In this document: positions 9,301-17,806 of the stretch, piece after piece
Position numbering within the stretch: the first letter of the stretch is position 1
Layout of the letters: the number at the start of each line of letters is the position of its first letter
From: Lachnospiraceae bacterium
GTDB lineage: Bacteria > Bacillota > Clostridia > Lachnospirales > Lachnospiraceae
Assembly (NCBI GenBank): GCA_014804785.1
Contig: JAAUZD010000004.1
Coordinates: 62,001 to 126,000 of the forward strand
Direction of reading: 5' to 3'
DNA length: 64,000 nt
Made by a program: the position numbers and the translations under genes
Notes under the pieces: generated by a model
What the model saw: only the letters and a program-made list of their open reading frames with translations
The model's database searches: none
What the model was told of the DNA's origin: nothing

Positions 9301-9972
9301 GACAATCGTCTGGATATAAGTGACCAGATACTTGCACCACTTTGTATTTTCCAGTTCTGTAACACCTGATATTTTATAATCTCCTACACATTCTCTAATC
9401 CAATCCTCCGGCCAGGGATAACTCATGGAAAACTCATATAGCTTTCCAATATATTCCTCCAAAAGTCTGTCATTGCTTCCGCCTGTAAAGTACTCCACAC
9501 AGTCCGTAAATGCCTGCTCTTTCTGCTGATAGCTCTCCTCTAAAAGTTCTGTCATCACATCTTGCTTCAAAAGCCGCAGTTCTCCTTCATCAGCAACCCG
9601 AAAGCCTGGATCAAGACCAATATCGTTAAAATTATTCCGGATAATGAAAAGGCAAAAGCTGTCTATTGTGGTAATCTGCGCATTGTGGAGAAGGGATGCC
9701 TGCTTTTGCAGATGAATATTCTCCGGATCTTCTTCCAGTTTCCTGTCAATTGCCAGCGAAATCCTCTCCCGCATCTCCGCTGCTGCTGCATTGGTAAAAG
9801 TCACCACTAAAAGACGATCCACATCCACAGGATGTTCCTTATCTGTAATCATGCCAATAATACGTTCTACCAAAACAGCTGTTTTTCCTGATCCAGCCGC
9901 CGCTGAAACCAGAATATTTCTATTCCTTAAATCGATTACCTTTTGCTGCTCAGGCGTAAATGTCATTGTCAT
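6337..9972 (-). CDS. addA: ATP-dependent helicase/nuclease subunit A (AddA)
   Basis: AddA is the UvrD-type helicase and nuclease half of AddAB, which resects double-strand breaks and loads recombination in Firmicutes (the RecBCD counterpart). The 1211-residue length is typical. Walker A is at residues 26-31 (AGSGKT). Further helicase motifs are visible (TFTNAAAAEMRERI; EILIDEYQDSN; VGDVKQSIYRFRLARPELF; MSIHKSKGLEFPVCFVAGL; RVLYVAMTRAKEKLIL). The C-terminal RecB-family nuclease has the DYKTD motif near residue 1160 and QLDYYAEAL downstream. The ATG at 9972 follows AAAGGAGAAGG. It starts 16 bases after the addB stop, the standard addBA order. Confidence 0.97.
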   Translation of the reverse strand: MTMTFTPEQQKVIDLRNRNILVSAAAGSGKTAVLVERIIGMITDKEHPVDVDRLLVVTFTNAAAAEMRERISLAIDRKLEEDPENIHLQKQASLLHNAQITTIDSFCLFIIRNNFNDIGLDPGFRVADEGELRLLKQDVMTELLEESYQQKEQAFTDCVEYFTGGSNDRLLEEYIGKLYEFSMSYPWPEDWIRECVGDYKISGVTELENTKWCKYLVTYIQTIVSECVNHIDRAIQIAERPDGPYMYGEMLEGERKMLARLSDLTSLQDYYEAFETLSFGRLSTKKDASVNPVCREKVKELRGEVKKQLENVKTSLLLLSPGQVAERMKKAAPHVEELLLLVLSYMEKLDERKRRDNIIDFHDMEHFALNILLKKGEDENLIPSPAALEYRQFFEEILIDEYQDSNLVQELLLKGISGEEEGRFNRFMVGDVKQSIYRFRLARPELFMEKYACYSKEDGERQRIDLHKNFRSRPQVLDSVNRLFERIMGKQLGGVEYDEEVALYPGASYEEAEAQSFDTEYLIIGKDKESVLSARAQEASVIAGRIREMHQNFQVTDKETGMLRPVRYSDIVILLRTTAGWADEFRNVLEKEGIPAYVALRTGYFQAVEIKALMQYLNVIDNPLQDIPLYGTLKSFFGGFTEEEISQIRSADKKCSLYDLLASYEGDLKEKIYLFMERLTYYRRKTTYTPIHKLIQEILEDTGYLDYVTARPGGEQRRANVEMLLVRAASFENTSYYGLFHFLRYVEQLEKYEVDYGEADVLDENADVVRIMSIHKSKGLEFPVCFVAGLSKKFNMQDISGRLIADVDMGIGVDYIDSALRLQSHTLKKNVVALKMKIDALGEEMRVLYVAMTRAKEKLILTAAVPDIDKFREEMDKEKEFGAKGDEKIPFSVLASAGCYLDFVFPCLREAALIGPEDLFIKDVEEMTRQSDRKRQLFLKVESAKKDHSDKMIQLSERLSRSYPYQYLSNLFVKTTVSELKKKAFHDLPEQSISGLDAGADRGKDMEQAFTKQLFEEQEVVPYIPSFISSKEEVSGTDRGSAYHKAMELLDFKTVMRLESRMDKEAEINRQLDEYEQEEVLDDRWRKSIAASKLVLFFESTLAARMARADAEGKLKREQPFVMGLPASRLGEGFPDSEQVLIQGIIDVFFEEDGGIVVADYKTDVVKKSEELILRYQTQLDYYAEALSRLTGKSVIQKIIYSFALGEEIML

Positions 9973-9988
9973 ATCTTACCTTCTCCTT

Positions 9989-12900
9989 TTAATCATTTTG
10001 CAGGAATTCATCTTCATCATGAATTTCTTCCTGCATTTTTTCAAGCAATTCTTCTGCCGGCGGTGAGGAAAGCATACGGGTGTGGTAACCCGGTATTTTC
10101 TCTTCAAAATCGCATACTCCCTTATAGGCACAATAAGTACAAGACTGTCTTCCCCCCTGTTCACAGGGGTTTACCTCAATATTTCCTTCCAGAATCTGCC
10201 TTCCGAATTGTCTGATTTTGTGATTCACAAATCGGGAAACGATCTCATAATCCTCCTTAGCAATGGTGCTGGAGCGCAGAGAAAAACTGCCATCTTTTTT
10301 CCGCTCTACCGGCACCACCGTCGACTTGTCGGTAAAATTTTTATCCAAAAGGCTTACTATCTTTTCATCCTCATTGACAATTCCGGTGGTTCGCAGTTCT
10401 TTCAGAATCTCCTTGTTTATTTCTTCCGTTGTCAATTCTCCTTCCGCTTTTATCATAGGATCGCTTACATGATAATAAAGAAGGGCGGCCGGAACAATTT
10501 CCTTGTCAGGATGCTTCTTTTTGGTGATTTCGGAAGCAACATTCATATAAACCACAAGCTGTAGCTGCAGACCATAATAAAGAGCGGCCAAATCGAATTT
10601 TTTATTTCCTGATTTATAGTCTATTATCTTCACATAGACGTGTTCTGCATCCTCACAGGTATCAATTCTGTCAATCCTTCCCCTAAGCTTCATCTTTTCT
10701 GCATCAGACAAGGAGATATTCACCGCGTCAAGAGACTCCACCTTGGAAAAAGACATTTCAAAGGAGTCCGGAATAAAATCTCCCTCTTTCAGCTGGGCTT
10801 TCAACGTCCGCACGGTTCGCTTTAGAATCCGGTACATTCGCTCAATCATGTATTCATAACGTGCACTGCTGTATAAGACCGTCTCCCCGTAGGTCATGGT
10901 GCATGCCTCCAACGCCTCCTTAAGAAGCCTGTCGCCTTCCTCCTCCGGAAAGTCGAACCAGGTCAGATTATTTTCTGCAAGTTTTCCTGCAAATATTTCC
11001 AGTACCCCATGAAATATATTTCCCAGATCCGCCTGCTCAAAGCTGAATTCTTCGCGTTCTTTCAGCAACAGACCATATTGCAGGAAATGTGAATAAGCAC
11101 AGGCGGCATATTTTTCCAGACGGCTCACACTGTTTTCCAGCATACTGCCGTACAAAGCTTTCGCCACTGCCTTTGCAAGAGGTTTATGCACATACTCGGC
11201 AAAAGCAGCCTCCTCCAGTTTTCCCACATAATCCCTGTAATCCTCATCCCCCTCGTACAGACTATATAAAATGCTTAATTCTTCCTCATTAAGCTGCCCT
11301 TTCCTGCCTGCCGCATAATCACGAAGTCCCTCGGAAAGGTACATCAGTCCATCCTTCTTCCCTATCATCTGCGCAAAAGGCGGATAAATAAGCCCCGCTT
11401 TTTCCGTTTCCAACTGCGGAAAGAGCTTTTTCATCAATTCCACCAGATAGGAGGGTCGGATACTTTTGCCCTGACTGTTCATCCGACAAAAGGACAGATA
11501 CAGCCTGCCGGATGGTTTCGTCATATTTGCATATAGATATAACCGCTGGATATACATCTGCTGTCTTGGAGTCGGCGCAAGTTCAAACCCGGACTGCTGT
11601 AAAAACTCTCTGTCAATATCAGAAATGATCCCGCCCTTTGTACCGCTCTTTGGAATATTCCCGTCATTCACTCCCAGAAAGAACAGGACCTTCACCTGCT
11701 TAAGGCGGCTTCGTTCCATATCTCCCACTACTACTCTGTCCACACTTCCCGGAATGGTACCCACCTCAATCTCTCCAAAGCCTGCGTCCAGAATATCCGC
11801 GAATTCCCTAAGGCTCATCGGCTCATCTTCAAGCAATCCTATAATCTGCTCCAGAAGTTCCATTACCAGCCTATAGATCTGGGCATATTCCCTTGCCCGC
11901 TCCGGCTCCCTGTTTTCCTTAAAGTATTGTTCATATCCTGCCAGCTTCTCCTGAATCCGTCCTGCCACAATAAAATCGTAGAGCATTCTCACCATTTCAC
12001 CTGCATTCTCTTTTTTTTGGAGAAGAGGAGAAATCTGATCCATGAATCGCTCCCTGATCTGATTCAATTCTTCCAGCAAGAGAAGCTGCTCCTGCTCTTT
12101 TGCAGCTGCCTTTGCATCCATTTTCCGCACAAATGCCTGTCTCCATTTTTTCTTACCCTTGATTCCCCGGGCAAGTACATAGTTTTCCAGCCGGTCAATC
12201 TCCTCCGGCGCAAAATCTGTAAGACCACACCGCAGATAGTGGAAAATTGTCTCGTAAGAAAAATCATAGAGAACGATTTTAAGCGCACTTCTGATATATT
12301 CAATGAAAGGATTGAGCAAAAGCCCTCTGGTCCGATCCAGAAAAACCGGAATATCATAGGCAAGCGCCTCCCTTTCAAAGTAATCCGCATAGGTTCCCAA
12401 ATCTCCCGTGACCACAGCAATATCCCTGTAGCTGTACCCTTCCTCCAGCACCAACTTTTTAATGCGTATGCTGACCTTCCGCACTTCATCCGCCGGATGC
12501 AGCGCCTCCATCAGATGAATGCTCTCACATTCTGTCCCCTCATAGGGTCTTACCGGATACCGGAAAAGATTCTGCTCTAAATGTGCCAGCTCTTTATTGT
12601 CCTTAAACCTTGCCAAAGTCCCATTTTTAATATAAATATCATCTGTTCTTTTAACATGCACTATCTCTGCCAGACGACACAAATCACAGACTGTCTTCTT
12701 ACTTAAATAAAACAGTTCCTGTTCCCCGCCTATTTTGAAAGGTTTTTCACGTATATCAATCGTTATGGAAACGATGACTCTTTCAGTCAGCGTTAAAAGT
12801 TCCTGAATCAACCGGTATTGAATAGGTGTAAACCCTGTAAAGCCGTCAAATATGATCACGCTGTCCGAAATAAGCTTTGATTTTCCTACCGCTCTCGTCA

Positions 12901-13450
12901 AAAGTTCCAGCGTCTCTTCTGTTGTGATAAAACGGTCTTGTATATAATCCGTGAACCCCCGGTAAATGACTTCCAAATCTTTCAGTTTGCTATAAAGCGC
13001 CCCTCTTCCCTTCGCAAACTCAGCCAGTTCTCCTACCTGCACGCTGCTGATACCATACTGCATAAATTCGGAAATAGCCGATTTCACCTCGTGAATATAA
13101 CCTATCTTATTTAAGTTTTTCCCGATAACAGGCATTTCCTCTTTTAAAGACGCGGCACTCTTTCGAAGCACAAGACTCTTTCCGGTATCATCCAGCACCG
13201 GTCTGCTCCCATATCCGGTTTCCTCAAAAATGCGGTGTGCCAGACGCCCAAAGCTGAGCACGTCTATATTCATAATACCGCCGCAACTGCTTGCCCCCAC
13301 CAGATCCACCTGCGTCTGCATGGTAAACTGATCCGGTACCAGGAATAAAAAATCACGGGACGGTTCCCGTCCCGCCCATGCTATAATGTCTTCATGAAGC
13401 TGCCGGCTTTTTCCGGCGCCTGATCCCCCAAAATAAAACTGTAATCCCAT
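9989..13450 (-). CDS. addB: ATP-dependent helicase/deoxyribonuclease subunit B (AddB)
   Basis: AddB is the second nuclease subunit of AddAB and is responsible for Chi recognition in the Bacillus system. The 1153-residue protein starts MGLQFYFGGSGAGKSRQ with an intact Walker A. A RecB-type nuclease motif (IIDYKSGNKKFDL) lies in the C-terminal third. The iron-sulfur staple cysteines are visible as C-x2-C-x5-C near residues 1104, 1107 and 1113, with a partner Cys in LEKYAACAYSHF. The ATG at 13448-13450 has an AGGTT-type weak ribosome-binding site. It follows the small NTF2-like gene by 27 bases and precedes addA by 16 bases, so all may be one transcript. Confidence 0.96.
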   Translation of the reverse strand: MGLQFYFGGSGAGKSRQLHEDIIAWAGREPSRDFLFLVPDQFTMQTQVDLVGASSCGGIMNIDVLSFGRLAHRIFEETGYGSRPVLDDTGKSLVLRKSAASLKEEMPVIGKNLNKIGYIHEVKSAISEFMQYGISSVQVGELAEFAKGRGALYSKLKDLEVIYRGFTDYIQDRFITTEETLELLTRAVGKSKLISDSVIIFDGFTGFTPIQYRLIQELLTLTERVIVSITIDIREKPFKIGGEQELFYLSKKTVCDLCRLAEIVHVKRTDDIYIKNGTLARFKDNKELAHLEQNLFRYPVRPYEGTECESIHLMEALHPADEVRKVSIRIKKLVLEEGYSYRDIAVVTGDLGTYADYFEREALAYDIPVFLDRTRGLLLNPFIEYIRSALKIVLYDFSYETIFHYLRCGLTDFAPEEIDRLENYVLARGIKGKKKWRQAFVRKMDAKAAAKEQEQLLLLEELNQIRERFMDQISPLLQKKENAGEMVRMLYDFIVAGRIQEKLAGYEQYFKENREPERAREYAQIYRLVMELLEQIIGLLEDEPMSLREFADILDAGFGEIEVGTIPGSVDRVVVGDMERSRLKQVKVLFFLGVNDGNIPKSGTKGGIISDIDREFLQQSGFELAPTPRQQMYIQRLYLYANMTKPSGRLYLSFCRMNSQGKSIRPSYLVELMKKLFPQLETEKAGLIYPPFAQMIGKKDGLMYLSEGLRDYAAGRKGQLNEEELSILYSLYEGDEDYRDYVGKLEEAAFAEYVHKPLAKAVAKALYGSMLENSVSRLEKYAACAYSHFLQYGLLLKEREEFSFEQADLGNIFHGVLEIFAGKLAENNLTWFDFPEEEGDRLLKEALEACTMTYGETVLYSSARYEYMIERMYRILKRTVRTLKAQLKEGDFIPDSFEMSFSKVESLDAVNISLSDAEKMKLRGRIDRIDTCEDAEHVYVKIIDYKSGNKKFDLAALYYGLQLQLVVYMNVASEITKKKHPDKEIVPAALLYYHVSDPMIKAEGELTTEEINKEILKELRTTGIVNEDEKIVSLLDKNFTDKSTVVPVERKKDGSFSLRSSTIAKEDYEIVSRFVNHKIRQFGRQILEGNIEVNPCEQGGRQSCTYCAYKGVCDFEEKIPGYHTRMLSSPPAEELLEKMQEEIHDEDEFLQND

Positions 13451-13477
13451 ATGTAACCTTTCTATGTCTGCTTCCTA

Positions 13478-13846
13478 TTATTTAATTGCCTTTCCAATAT
13501 TTTTGGCCAGCCTCCAGTTAGGTACATCACCATCATCAGCCCAATATTCGTCAACAGATACAATTTTATCGCCAACAACTTTAATGAAAGAAGTCACATG
13601 AAATGATAATGCTTTGTCTTTCGAATATACATGGGTTACTGTAATAAATACATCATTTGTTTTTTCAACCCTTTCAACCTCACCATTCCAGTCACCGGGA
13701 TATTCGCAATTTGCAACAATAAACTCGTCTACGTTAAAATGCTCATTTGTGCAATGCCAGTTTATATAAGCATCCTTGTCAAAATATCCTCTGATGGCAT
13801 TCGCATTTTGTCCCAAAATGTCTTTCCAAAAATCATATATATTCAT
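13478..13846 (-). CDS. SnoaL/NTF2-like fold small protein
   Basis: This 122-residue protein has the pattern of a SnoaL-like nuclear-transport-factor-2 fold. An N-terminal helix (YDFWKDILGQNANAIRGYF) is followed by D-x2-INWHCTNEHFNVDEFI, then alternating strands VFITVTHVYSKD, LSFHVTSFIKVVGDKIVSVDEYW, which end in the DEYW-type motif common in SnoaL-4 or YybH-like proteins. These folds serve as small-molecule binding or isomerase domains, and the ligand cannot be inferred. The gene lies 27 bases upstream of addB on the same strand, probably only by position. There is no signal peptide and no membrane segment. Confidence 0.7.
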   Translation of the reverse strand: MNIYDFWKDILGQNANAIRGYFDKDAYINWHCTNEHFNVDEFIVANCEYPGDWNGEVERVEKTNDVFITVTHVYSKDKALSFHVTSFIKVVGDKIVSVDEYWADDGDVPNWRLAKNIGKAIK

Positions 13847-13946
13847 ACATATCCCTCGTTAAATCCAGATTATAATTTCTTTTGCCATGCGGATTTCTTC
13901 ATCCCCGATACGACACTTTTTCTTCGCCTCATCCCACAATTCCTGC

Positions 13947-14792
13947 TTATATGCCATTTCCTTTTCCCTCCCACAATGCAAGGAACTCCGTTACAAGGTT
14001 CTTTTCCCTTTTATCTGTGCATTTCCTAAGCAGAGCCTCATTGTCATTTATCATATCCACTGTATGGTATATGCCGAATTTCTTATTCAGTCGAAGGATA
14101 AAATTTATGAGTTTTTTATCTATCTGTATCCCTGCGGTTACAAGCATTTTCTCTATGCCAAATTTTTCTCTCTGCTCCGCTTCCATGCTTTGATAAATAG
14201 TTTCTTTATGCTTTGTATCCTTATTTTCCCTTACAATCTTTGTTATCTCATAATGCTGTGGCAAACTACGAAAAAAAGAATCCCTGTCGCGGTCATTCTG
14301 ATAAGTTGTCATAAAAGAATTGCAATGATAAAGGTCTTTGCCACTTTCCGATTTAACAAGTCCCAGATGTAGGATTTTCTTCCCATTCTCATGCACAAGC
14401 AGATAATCACTCTGAAATTTCGAATCCCTGTTCTGCTCATTCTTATACAGGTACAGCCTTGAATAAGAAGAAAACATTTCCCCTAATCCTCTAAGGTTAT
14501 CCAGCTTTCTGTGGATCATCTCTAATACTCTGCGCTGTTTTTCCTCCGTCTTGTAATATTTCCGCACCAGTTTTTCCACTGATTCCATTGTAATACGCTG
14601 TTTTTTAATTGCATAAGCGCCATAATCCCCGGTGAACTGATTTGGGTTTCCAAGATACTGCATCCCCATTAAATGCGGTATCTTGATCTCTGAATTTGTA
14701 AGGTGGAGTATACGCTTCTGTGTATGGATATAATAGTCATATCTGCACAACACCTCTTTCGTATCTTGAAAAATCTGCAAAAGCGTCCGCAT
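13947..14792 (-). CDS. PBECR4-like nuclease-fold protein (BECR superfamily)
   Basis: This 281-residue protein resembles, from memory, proteins annotated as PBECR4 (phage-type barnase/EndoU/colicin E5-D/RelE-like nuclease, class 4). The most characteristic stretch is near residues 33-55 (IPHLMGMQYLGNPNQFTGDYGAYAIK), followed by VEKLVRKYYKTEEKQRRVLEMIHRK and strands SDYLLVHENGKKILHLGLVKS. The BECR fold is shared by many RNase toxins, but activity of this group is not established to my knowledge. A reading frame opens 51 bases further upstream, but that extension would run through a terminator hairpin, and GGAAGGATGAG sits just before the ATG at 14792, so I use the shorter start. It is preceded by a promoter and structured RNA (14809-15020). 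The C-terminal half (ETIYQSMEAEQREKFGIEKML onward) is charged and of unknown role. Confidence 0.7.
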   Translation of the reverse strand: MRTLLQIFQDTKEVLCRYDYYIHTQKRILHLTNSEIKIPHLMGMQYLGNPNQFTGDYGAYAIKKQRITMESVEKLVRKYYKTEEKQRRVLEMIHRKLDNLRGLGEMFSSYSRLYLYKNEQNRDSKFQSDYLLVHENGKKILHLGLVKSESGKDLYHCNSFMTTYQNDRDRDSFFRSLPQHYEITKIVRENKDTKHKETIYQSMEAEQREKFGIEKMLVTAGIQIDKKLINFILRLNKKFGIYHTVDMINDNEALLRKCTDKREKNLVTEFLALWEGKGNGI

Positions 14793-14808
14793 TGTCTCAT
14801 CCTTCCGT

Positions 14809-14841
14809 GAAAAGAAATTGCCTGAGCGGTTAGGCTCAGGC
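14809..14841 (-). terminator. Terminator hairpin between the structured RNA and the PBECR4-like gene
   Basis: On the minus strand GCCTGAGC pairs perfectly with GCTCAGGC across a 6-base loop (14841-14820) and is followed by AATTTCTTTTC. The start codon of the PBECR4-like gene lies 28 bases beyond the stem. The T tract is interrupted, so partial read-through into the gene is likely. Confidence 0.7.
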
Positions 14842-14986
14842 ATTACATTTCTTTGTTGAATTGCAATTCTGGGAGCAGTCCTATGCTAATTCCATAGGCA
14901 GAGACGACCTTTGTATCTTTATTGCCCGCAAAGTCGGGACGGGTAGCTCCTCTCTATCGCCGCAAAAGCACTGAAGCTTTTCATTG
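14809..14986 (-). ncRNA. Candidate structured non-coding RNA, about 175 nt, unknown family
   Basis: This non-coding stretch is rich in complementary segments. On the minus strand these are AAAAGC/GCTTTT (6 bp) near the 5' end; AGAGA with TCTCT; GGAGC (inside that loop) with GCTCC further downstream, which together would form a pseudoknot; CCCG/CGGG around ACTTTG; CCTATG/CATAGG around a 7-base loop; the 12-base palindrome GAATTGCAATTC; and the final terminator stem. GACTTTG can alternatively pair with CAAAGGTC, so two exclusive folds exist. It does not match the TPP, SAM, purine, lysine, cobalamin, c-di-GMP or T-box consensus, nor 6S, SRP or tmRNA landmarks that I know. Confidence 0.6.
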
Positions 14987-14991
14987 CCTAT

Positions 14992-15020
14992 AATCTATCA
15001 TGCATCTGCCACATTGTCAA
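14992..15020 (-). promoter_or_regulatory. Strong promoter of the structured RNA
   Basis: On the minus strand a perfect TTGACA (15020-15015) is spaced 17 bases from TAGATT (14997-14992). This places the transcription start near 14985, about 195 bases before the next coding start, so the product is mainly the non-coding RNA. Confidence 0.65.
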
Positions 15021-15031
15021 CCGCTTTCCTG

Positions 15032-15847
15032 TCATTTTTTTAGAAACGGAATCATCTCCTTAACCGATGTGAAAATGAGATGCGGCATAACCTCTGATGT
15101 CTCCACATCCTTCATACCTGCCTCTCCGCTTAATACCAGAATCCCAGTGTAACCATTATTGACACCGGCAGCCACATCTGTATAGAGCCGGTCCCCCACC
15201 ATAGCGGTCTCGCTCTTTAATACTCCTTCCCGCGCTGCAAGGTAATCCATGATATCTCCATTGGGCTTTCCGATGATATGATCCGGATACCGGAACGCTG
15301 ATGCATGGATAAACGCATGTATCGCCCCGGCATCAGGAATGAATCCGGTTTCTGTGGGGCAGTTATAGTCCGGATGGGTGGAGATGTAAGGCAGCCCCTC
15401 TCTTACCAGATCACATACTCTGCACATTTTAGCATAGGTAAGGGAAGTGTCAAAGCCCACCACCACCACTTCCGGCGCTTTCTCATCAAGTAAAATCCCT
15501 TCCTTTAAGAACTGCTCTTCCAGAAGTTCATTGCCCAGCAGATAAACCTTCTTTCCCGGAAAATTTTCTTTCAGATAAGCAATTGTTGCCTGCCCGGATG
15601 TCACGATTCTGGACTCCTCCACATCAAGTCCCATTCTCCCCAGCTTTTTAACGTATGCCTGCGGATTTTTGGAAGAATTATTGGTGAGGAACACATATCT
15701 TTTTCCGGTTTTCTCCATAGCCTCCAAAAACTCCCTTGCTCCATCAATCCACTTTTCTCCCAGATAGATCGTTCCGTCCATATCCAATGCAAAACAGGTG
15801 ATATTTTTTAGAATTCCCTTTTCATCTGTATTTACTTTCGGTATCAT
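15032..15847 (-). CDS. HAD superfamily IIA hydrolase (NagD/AraL-like sugar phosphatase)
   Basis: This 271-residue phosphatase has the HAD motif I at residues 22-26 (DMDGT, nucleophile Asp22 and acid Asp24). The IIA signature follows, with GAREFLEAMEKTGKRYVFLTNNSSK (motif II, LTNNS). Further on are IGKPNGDIMDYL (motif III region) and the MVGDRLYTDVAAGVNNG motif IV. Family members dephosphorylate sugar phosphates, nucleotides or p-nitrophenyl phosphate, and the substrate is not evident. A longer in-frame start at 15916 would overlap the preceding gene. The ATG at 15847 has GGGGAAG about 8 bases upstream. It lies 19 bases after the M24 aminopeptidase stop, indicating cotranscription. Confidence 0.9.
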   Translation of the reverse strand: MIPKVNTDEKGILKNITCFALDMDGTIYLGEKWIDGAREFLEAMEKTGKRYVFLTNNSSKNPQAYVKKLGRMGLDVEESRIVTSGQATIAYLKENFPGKKVYLLGNELLEEQFLKEGILLDEKAPEVVVVGFDTSLTYAKMCRVCDLVREGLPYISTHPDYNCPTETGFIPDAGAIHAFIHASAFRYPDHIIGKPNGDIMDYLAAREGVLKSETAMVGDRLYTDVAAGVNNGYTGILVLSGEAGMKDVETSEVMPHLIFTSVKEMIPFLKK

Positions 15848-15866
15848 GTGTTTTCTTCCCCGTTTT

Positions 15867-17690
15867 CTATATTTCTCTGGTAACTTCCCGCAGCCATTCA
15901 AGTTCTTCACCTTCAAAATAAGGCTCTAATTTTTCAAACACTTCCTTGTGATAAGCGTTAAGATTTCTTCTATCCACATCAGTAAGAAGGGAAACTTCCA
16001 CTCCGTCAAGATCAAACGGCACGCAGGTAAGATCCTCGAAATGCATAAACTGTCCGTACTCATTTGCTTCGTCTTTTCTGCAAAGAAGTTCGTTTTCAAG
16101 CCTGATTCCATGGCTTCCTTCTATATAAATACCCGGTTCATCTGTAGTGACCATACCTTCCTCCAAAACTGCATTATCCTGATAGTCCGGAAGAAGTTTC
16201 CATCTAAAGCTGTTGGGACCTTCATGCACACTGAGCAGATAACCAACACCATGACCTGTTCCATGTTTGTAGTCCAGTCCCTTTTCCCATAACACCTGTC
16301 TTGCCATAATGTCCAGATTGACTCCCCTGCATCCATGAAGGAATCTGGCGTTTTTAAGATTTAGCAACGCACGGAGCACCAACGTAAAATGCTCCTTCAT
16401 CTCTTTTGAAATGCTCCCCAGAATAAATGTTCTGGTAATATCCGTGGAGCCCTCCAGATAGTGTCCGCCGCTGTCCACCAGCAACATTCCTTCCGGGCGG
16501 ATTTCCTCGCAAGCGTCCTCCTTTGCGCTGTAATGTGCTATCGCACCATTTGCACCATAGGCACATATAGTACTAAAGCTGGGCTCTATAAAATGATCAT
16601 ATGTCTCCCGCAGCCCTTCCAGATATGCGGAAGCACTCACTTCTGTCATAGATATCTTCCCCACGTTCTTTTTAAGCCAGTACATAAAATGAGTGACCGC
16701 CGCTCCGTCCCACAAATGTGCTTTTCTTAAGTTTTCCATCTCCGTCTGATTTTTGACCGCCTTCATTAGCGTTGTCGGATTGGGTCTGTCAATAACGGTG
16801 ACATCTTCACAAAGTTCCTTTATAAGCCTACAATTTGCACGCCCTTTGCAGAGTAAGACCTTCTTTCCGTGAATCTGGGAAACATACGCATAAAAATCCT
16901 CGTAAAAGCAAAGCTTAATCCCATTTTCCTCAAGGTATTGGCAAAGCTCCTTAGTCCAGATTTCATCGCTGCCGTCCTCACTTCTGCTCTGTTTCTCCTT
17001 TTCCTTTGCAAAAAGCAGCACTTCATCCATAGTAACCACAACATAGGACAGTACTACCGGACAACTTTCTACATCATTTCCCCGGATATTAAAAAGCCAG
17101 GCAATGTCATCCAGCGAAGTCAAAATATGCACGTTGGCACCTTCTGCCTTCATTTTTTCCCGCACACGCTCTATTTTGGAGGATGCACTTTCCCCACTAT
17201 AGCATTCCTCCAGAATAGATACCGGATGGTGCAAAAGTGCCGGACGATCCTCCCAGATTTCTTCCGCCAGATCCTTATCCCAGATTATCTTCCCATGCTT
17301 TTTGCTCAAAATCTCTTCATAATTCTTTGCATCGTCCGCCTTTACCACTCTTCCGTCAAATCCCAGATTTTCTCCCTCTTTCAGTACCATTTCAAGATAC
17401 TGGCTTATGGTAGGCACTCCCGGCTCTCCCATTTTCATGAGCTTAATTTCCGTACCCGCAAGTTCCTTTGCTGCCTGAATAAAATATCTCCCATCAGTAA
17501 AAAGAGCCGCCTCATCCTTCGTCACCACCAAGGTTCCCGCTGAACCGGTAAATCCACTGAAATATTTCCTTACCATAAAAAAACTGCTGACATACTCACT
17601 GTCATGATAATCCGAAGTCGGAATCAGATAACAGTCCATCCCAGCCGCCTGCATACTATTTCTTAGTTTACATAATCTTTCCTGTATCAT
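15867..17690 (-). CDS. Xaa-Pro aminopeptidase (M24B family, large type)
   Basis: This 607-residue enzyme removes N-terminal residues preceding proline. It has two creatinase-like N-terminal domains (about 1-150 and 155-310) and a C-terminal pita-bread catalytic domain. The metal ligands are visible as VDSGGHYLEGSTDITRTF (two Asp), GTGHGVGYLLSVHEGP (His), TDEPGIYIEG (Glu) and IRLENELL (Glu). The length matches the long bacterial/eukaryotic cytosolic aminopeptidase P type rather than the 350-residue PepQ type. The frame extends upstream to 17762, but the ATG at 17690 after AAAGGAG gives the normal N-terminus (MIQERLCKLRNSM). It is followed by the HAD phosphatase gene. Confidence 0.93.
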   Translation of the reverse strand: MIQERLCKLRNSMQAAGMDCYLIPTSDYHDSEYVSSFFMVRKYFSGFTGSAGTLVVTKDEAALFTDGRYFIQAAKELAGTEIKLMKMGEPGVPTISQYLEMVLKEGENLGFDGRVVKADDAKNYEEILSKKHGKIIWDKDLAEEIWEDRPALLHHPVSILEECYSGESASSKIERVREKMKAEGANVHILTSLDDIAWLFNIRGNDVESCPVVLSYVVVTMDEVLLFAKEKEKQSRSEDGSDEIWTKELCQYLEENGIKLCFYEDFYAYVSQIHGKKVLLCKGRANCRLIKELCEDVTVIDRPNPTTLMKAVKNQTEMENLRKAHLWDGAAVTHFMYWLKKNVGKISMTEVSASAYLEGLRETYDHFIEPSFSTICAYGANGAIAHYSAKEDACEEIRPEGMLLVDSGGHYLEGSTDITRTFILGSISKEMKEHFTLVLRALLNLKNARFLHGCRGVNLDIMARQVLWEKGLDYKHGTGHGVGYLLSVHEGPNSFRWKLLPDYQDNAVLEEGMVTTDEPGIYIEGSHGIRLENELLCRKDEANEYGQFMHFEDLTCVPFDLDGVEVSLLTDVDRRNLNAYHKEVFEKLEPYFEGEELEWLREVTREI

Positions 17691-17806
17691 CACACATACA
17701 CTCCTTTTCCTTCTATAGTATAGCGCACCGGCAAAAAAGAAACAATGGAAATGTCTCTGCACATTATTATGTAATGCTGCAATTTAGTTTGGTCTCTGGC
17801 GGGATT

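Noticed and set aside
6945-13400. Many plus-strand open frames of 60-220 codons opposite addA and addB
   Set aside because: They are antisense shadows of strongly conserved genes, lack ribosome-binding sites and have no family resemblance.
14793-14843. Upstream extension of the PBECR4-like reading frame to 14843
   Set aside because: It would translate through the GCCTGAGC/GCTCAGGC terminator stem, and a good ribosome-binding site lies before the internal ATG at 14792.
14809-14986. 6S RNA, tmRNA, SRP RNA or a known riboswitch at this locus
   Set aside because: There is no long single hairpin with a central bubble, no tRNA-like ends, no GGAAG tetraloop domain and none of the riboswitch consensus blocks I know. 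Short ToxI-like tandem repeats are also absent.
15848-15916. Longer N-terminus for the HAD-IIA phosphatase
   Set aside because: The extra 23 residues overlap the aminopeptidase end in another frame and precede a normal start with GGGGAAG.
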